A stretch of 6,259 nt of DNA from Candidatus Omnitrophota bacterium (GTDB taxonomy: Bacteria; Omnitrophota; Gorgyraeia; Tantalellales; Tantalellaceae): the NCBI GenBank assembly GCA_028717825.1, contig JAQUNB010000076.1, forward strand, positions 1 through 6,259. Direction: 5' to 3'. Positions 1-3,300 of this stretch are shown here, piece after piece. The notes beneath the pieces were generated by a model. It was not told the origin of the DNA. It did no database searches and saw nothing but the letters and a program-made list of their open reading frames with translations. Both the position numbers and the translations under genes were made by a program. Each line of letters starts with the position of its first letter. Position 1 is the stretch's first letter.

Positions 1-360
1 ATAGGGCCATTTATCATAGAGGTAAACCAGATATTTATCGACTCGCGGGGTGACACGAAAGTTTTTCAGCAAAGAGTTGATAGACTGCTTAAAGATAAGA
101 AAATAGGCCCCAATTTGGCACTTTTAATCCAAAATACTGTAAATGAAACACCCCAGTCGCCGTATCGTTACCAGATGATACTAATGTCTATAGCGGAAGC
201 GCTTTCAATGGAAATAGCTGGCGTCTCAGCGGAATTTCCGGACTTCATGAATGATCTGGTGGATAGAGCCATCGATGAAGTAGTGAACTCGATTTATGAC
301 GATACCGCCGCGCGGGACCATTGGAGGAATAAATTAAAAGAGGATATCCTGCCTTCAAGG
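1..360 (+). other. N-terminal helical region before the zincin core, residues 1-120
   Basis: This stretch reads as mostly amphipathic helix with mixed charged and aliphatic residues, for example ALLIQNTVNE (40-49) and DRAIDEVVNSIYDD (88-101). It contains no motif I recognise. It leads directly into the zincin core and is probably its helical N-terminal subdomain or a linker from whatever domain lies upstream. The first codons read IGPFIIEVNQIF, a short hydrophobic strand-like segment with no initiating Met, which supports the view that the protein began well before the window. Confidence 0.5.
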
Positions 361-3300
361 GTTGAAAATCTGATGCCGGAACAATTTTTTGGCATAGGTC
401 TATTCAAGGATAAAAAAGACATGTTATTAAGCACAATTTTTCAGATGAATAAAGCGTTCAGTGGAAGCGTAACGGGATTGTACGATCCGGAAATAAGAAA
501 AATTTGCGTAACTTCCAGCCGGAATGAACTGCGGTTTTTGAGCACTCTTATTCATGAAATGATACATTATCTCGCGGACCATGACCAGATAAAGATCGAT
601 CCCTCGTATGAATACGCGACTCACGCGATAGCTACCTGCACGAGGATAATGCACGCAAGAAGCGGAGATATTAGATCAGCCGAGGAAAATATTGAGATTT
701 TTCAGGAAGGGTATGTCCCGGGCTGCAGGGAACTATACTCGAGGGGCAAAGAAATGACAGAAAAAGGGGAATCCGCTTATATCTTAAGGCCGAGCGAAAC
801 GGGCAAAAAAGCGGCTTATTTTTCAACCGAACTCTTGATAATAGAGGCCATAAAGATATATGAGAAAGCCGGTATTCCTTCGCTTCGCCTGAGACGCTAC
901 CTTGCCAATAAAAATAAAAAGCTGGAGACGCCCTTTGAACAGGAAGAGTTCCACTGGGACGAGTATTTCGCGCAGGAAACCGCGGGCATCATAATGGCGG
1001 GTATTTTGATGGCGGAACACCAAAAAACAAAAAAACATCCGATCAGGATACTGGTTGACTATTTTGCCGAATTAGATGATGTGCTGGGCGCGCCTACCGG
1101 GGGAGACAAAGAGTGGTTCGATGGGGAACTCTTGCCCGAACTTGAGATGCTTGGACAGCAGCTTTTTGGCAAAAGAATGAAGCTCATAAGTTCTGATGTT
1201 ACAGACAGGCTTGGCCTCTGGTGGGGCGAGATAGGGCAGTGGGACGCGACTATCAAGTATTGGCCGTTCACGATATACCCAAGAGATAAAAAAAATAAAG
1301 ATAGGACCACGGCTCGTAAAGAAGCGAAAGAAAGGGCCATAGGGAACCTGCTACTCGCGCTCTACCGGCTCCAATACGCTAAAGATGAGGAAGTAGAAAA
1401 AGCGCATCAGGATAAATTCGGTTTACCCGCGTTCAAAATATTATGGGACGCGCTTCTAATCCCGAGAGCCGTCCATATAGCCGTTCCTGCCATGCAAAAA
1501 AGAATAAAATCCAATAAGTCTTTTGAGGGATACGACAGAATGCCGGGGCTCATCCAGAAAGTATTCGATGAAAAATTCAATCTGGGGAAAGAGAGAGTTG
1601 AACGGGAGCTGTTTAATTCATATCCTCTTCACCTCAAATACCTTGATTCGATCCTCTATAGGTGGAGCCAGTATGATCTGCAAAAACACGGTAAGAACCT
1701 GCCTGCCGATAATAGGGTAGCAAAGGATAGTATAGTTGCAACCGCCATCAAGAACACGTCGTCCGGATGGATAAAGATAATGTTTGAGGCCGGGGAATTC
1801 AAGAACTATGAAGAAATTTATAATGTGATCATAACCGAAATATGGGATGAGTATAAGAAGCTTTTTGATAAAGACGTGGAGATAGAGAAGAATAAACAGA
1901 TGATCCAGAAATTGGAAGAGGAAGGGGCGATCCAACCGGGTAAGTTCGATCCTGCCAACTTGACGCCGGATCAAGAAAAAGAGCTTGAAGATCTCTTTAA
2001 TTCTCTGCCCCAAAGCGTTCAGGAGGCGATCCGCGAGCAAATAGAGAACATGATGAATTCCGCTTCGCAAGGCACATCCGGCGGTAAACAACAAGGAAAA
2101 CCCCAGCAAGGAAAATCGCAAGGGATGCCACAGCCCGGAAAACCTTCTAAAAGTCAAGGAGGAGAAGGCAACCAAACGATAGAGAATGTCAAAAATTCTC
2201 TTGAGTCTTTGAGTAAAACAATCGACGGTCTTGAGAACCTGCTGAATCAAATGTCTGAGGATACAGAAAATATCGGCACCGATGCCGGTAATATAGGTAA
2301 AGGAGTGCCGGCGGCAGGGGAAGCTTCCAAAGATCAAAGGAAACCGGCTCCGGGAGATATTGATAAGGAAGCCGGTGCGCTTCAGGACAAAGCATCGGAG
2401 TTGGCGCGTGAAGGAAAAACGTTACAGAACGGCGCAGAGGGGATTAAGGATGAGACTTTTGGACAGGAAAGCTCAATGCCGGCTCCGGGAGTGGGTAAAA
2501 AAGCGCGAGGAAAAGCGGCTGATTTTGGCGAAAACGCGGATGAAGTGAACGACAAAATAAAAGAACTACAGTCGAGAGTTAACGAGCTTAAAAAATTAAC
2601 TCAGCGGCTCAAGGATATTGATAAAAGAGGCGGAGATTCGAGCCAAATAAGCGAAGTTGCCGAAGCGATACGGGATGAGGTCGGCAAAATACGTAATAGT
2701 TCGAAATCGGTACAGGATTCGCTGGGGAAGACCGAAGCTTCGCTGGGTGAGTTACAAAAAGCGGTTGAGGATCTCTCGCGGGAAGTATCTGAGATAGGTG
2801 AAAAAAATAAAAAAGGACCGGATCAAAAAGGGAAAGACAAAAATGCGGGTCAGGCCGGCGGCAAAACAGGTAAACCGGAAGATACGGGTAAAGAAGGCGC
2901 GCCTCAAGAAGGAAAAGAAACGCCGGCAGAACAAACCGGACAATCGGGTGCGGAGCAAACCGGTCAGGCTGGAGAAACCGGGCAACCTGGGCAAAGTGGC
3001 GAGACAGGGCAACCCGGTCAGGTTGGCGAAGCAGGACGAGCCGAAGAAGCAGACAAACCCGAACAAAGTGAAACAACCGATCAAGCCGGGCCGGATGTCG
3101 ATACTTCGCTTCAAGCGCCTGAAAGTAAAGATCTCACTTCGCTGAAGAGTGTAATAGAGAGCGCTCAAAATCAGCCGGTATCCGAATTAAAAGATGAATA
3201 TGCCGGAAAAGGATTTAAAACAAAAGTTGATCCCGAGTGGCTTGAAGCGTTGAAAAAGAAAGAGCTCTTTGATGAAATGCAAAGGACCGGGCTTAATGAA

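Larger units (their letters stand above)
2812..3120 (+). other. Disordered E/G/Q/T-rich linker, residues ~938-1040
   Basis: Roughly one hundred residues consist almost wholly of Gly, Gln, Glu, Lys, Thr, Ala, Pro, Asp and Ser, with no aromatic residues and very few aliphatic ones. It should be an extended flexible tether between the coiled-coil stalk and the VWA half. The charge changes along it: the first part is Lys-rich and the later part Glu/Asp-rich. An open frame in frame 2 over this stretch, with many Lys and Arg codons, is a by-product of the repetitive composition and is not a gene. Confidence 0.75.

Noticed and set aside
406..423. AAGGA followed ten bases later by ATG (421) as a real gene start
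   Set aside because: The upstream frame is open to the window edge and reads as coding, and purine-rich Shine-Dalgarno-like strings are common in Lys/Glu codons.
1618..2337. 239-codon open frame on the - strand
   Set aside because: It lies wholly opposite the helical region and stalk of the frame 1 gene, has no recognisable motif, and its composition (Phe, Leu and Arg runs) is what the complement of Lys/Glu-rich codons gives.
2929..3042. CRISPR-like or mobile-element repeat array
   Set aside because: The repeats are in-frame, have no unique spacers, no terminal inverted repeats and no target duplications, and they encode a peptide repeat.
2798..3145. 115-codon Lys/Arg-rich open frame on the + strand (frame 2)
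   Set aside because: It overlaps the repetitive E/G/Q/T linker in a shifted frame. The low-complexity DNA removes stops by composition, and frame 1 holds the collagen-like periodicity with silent changes.
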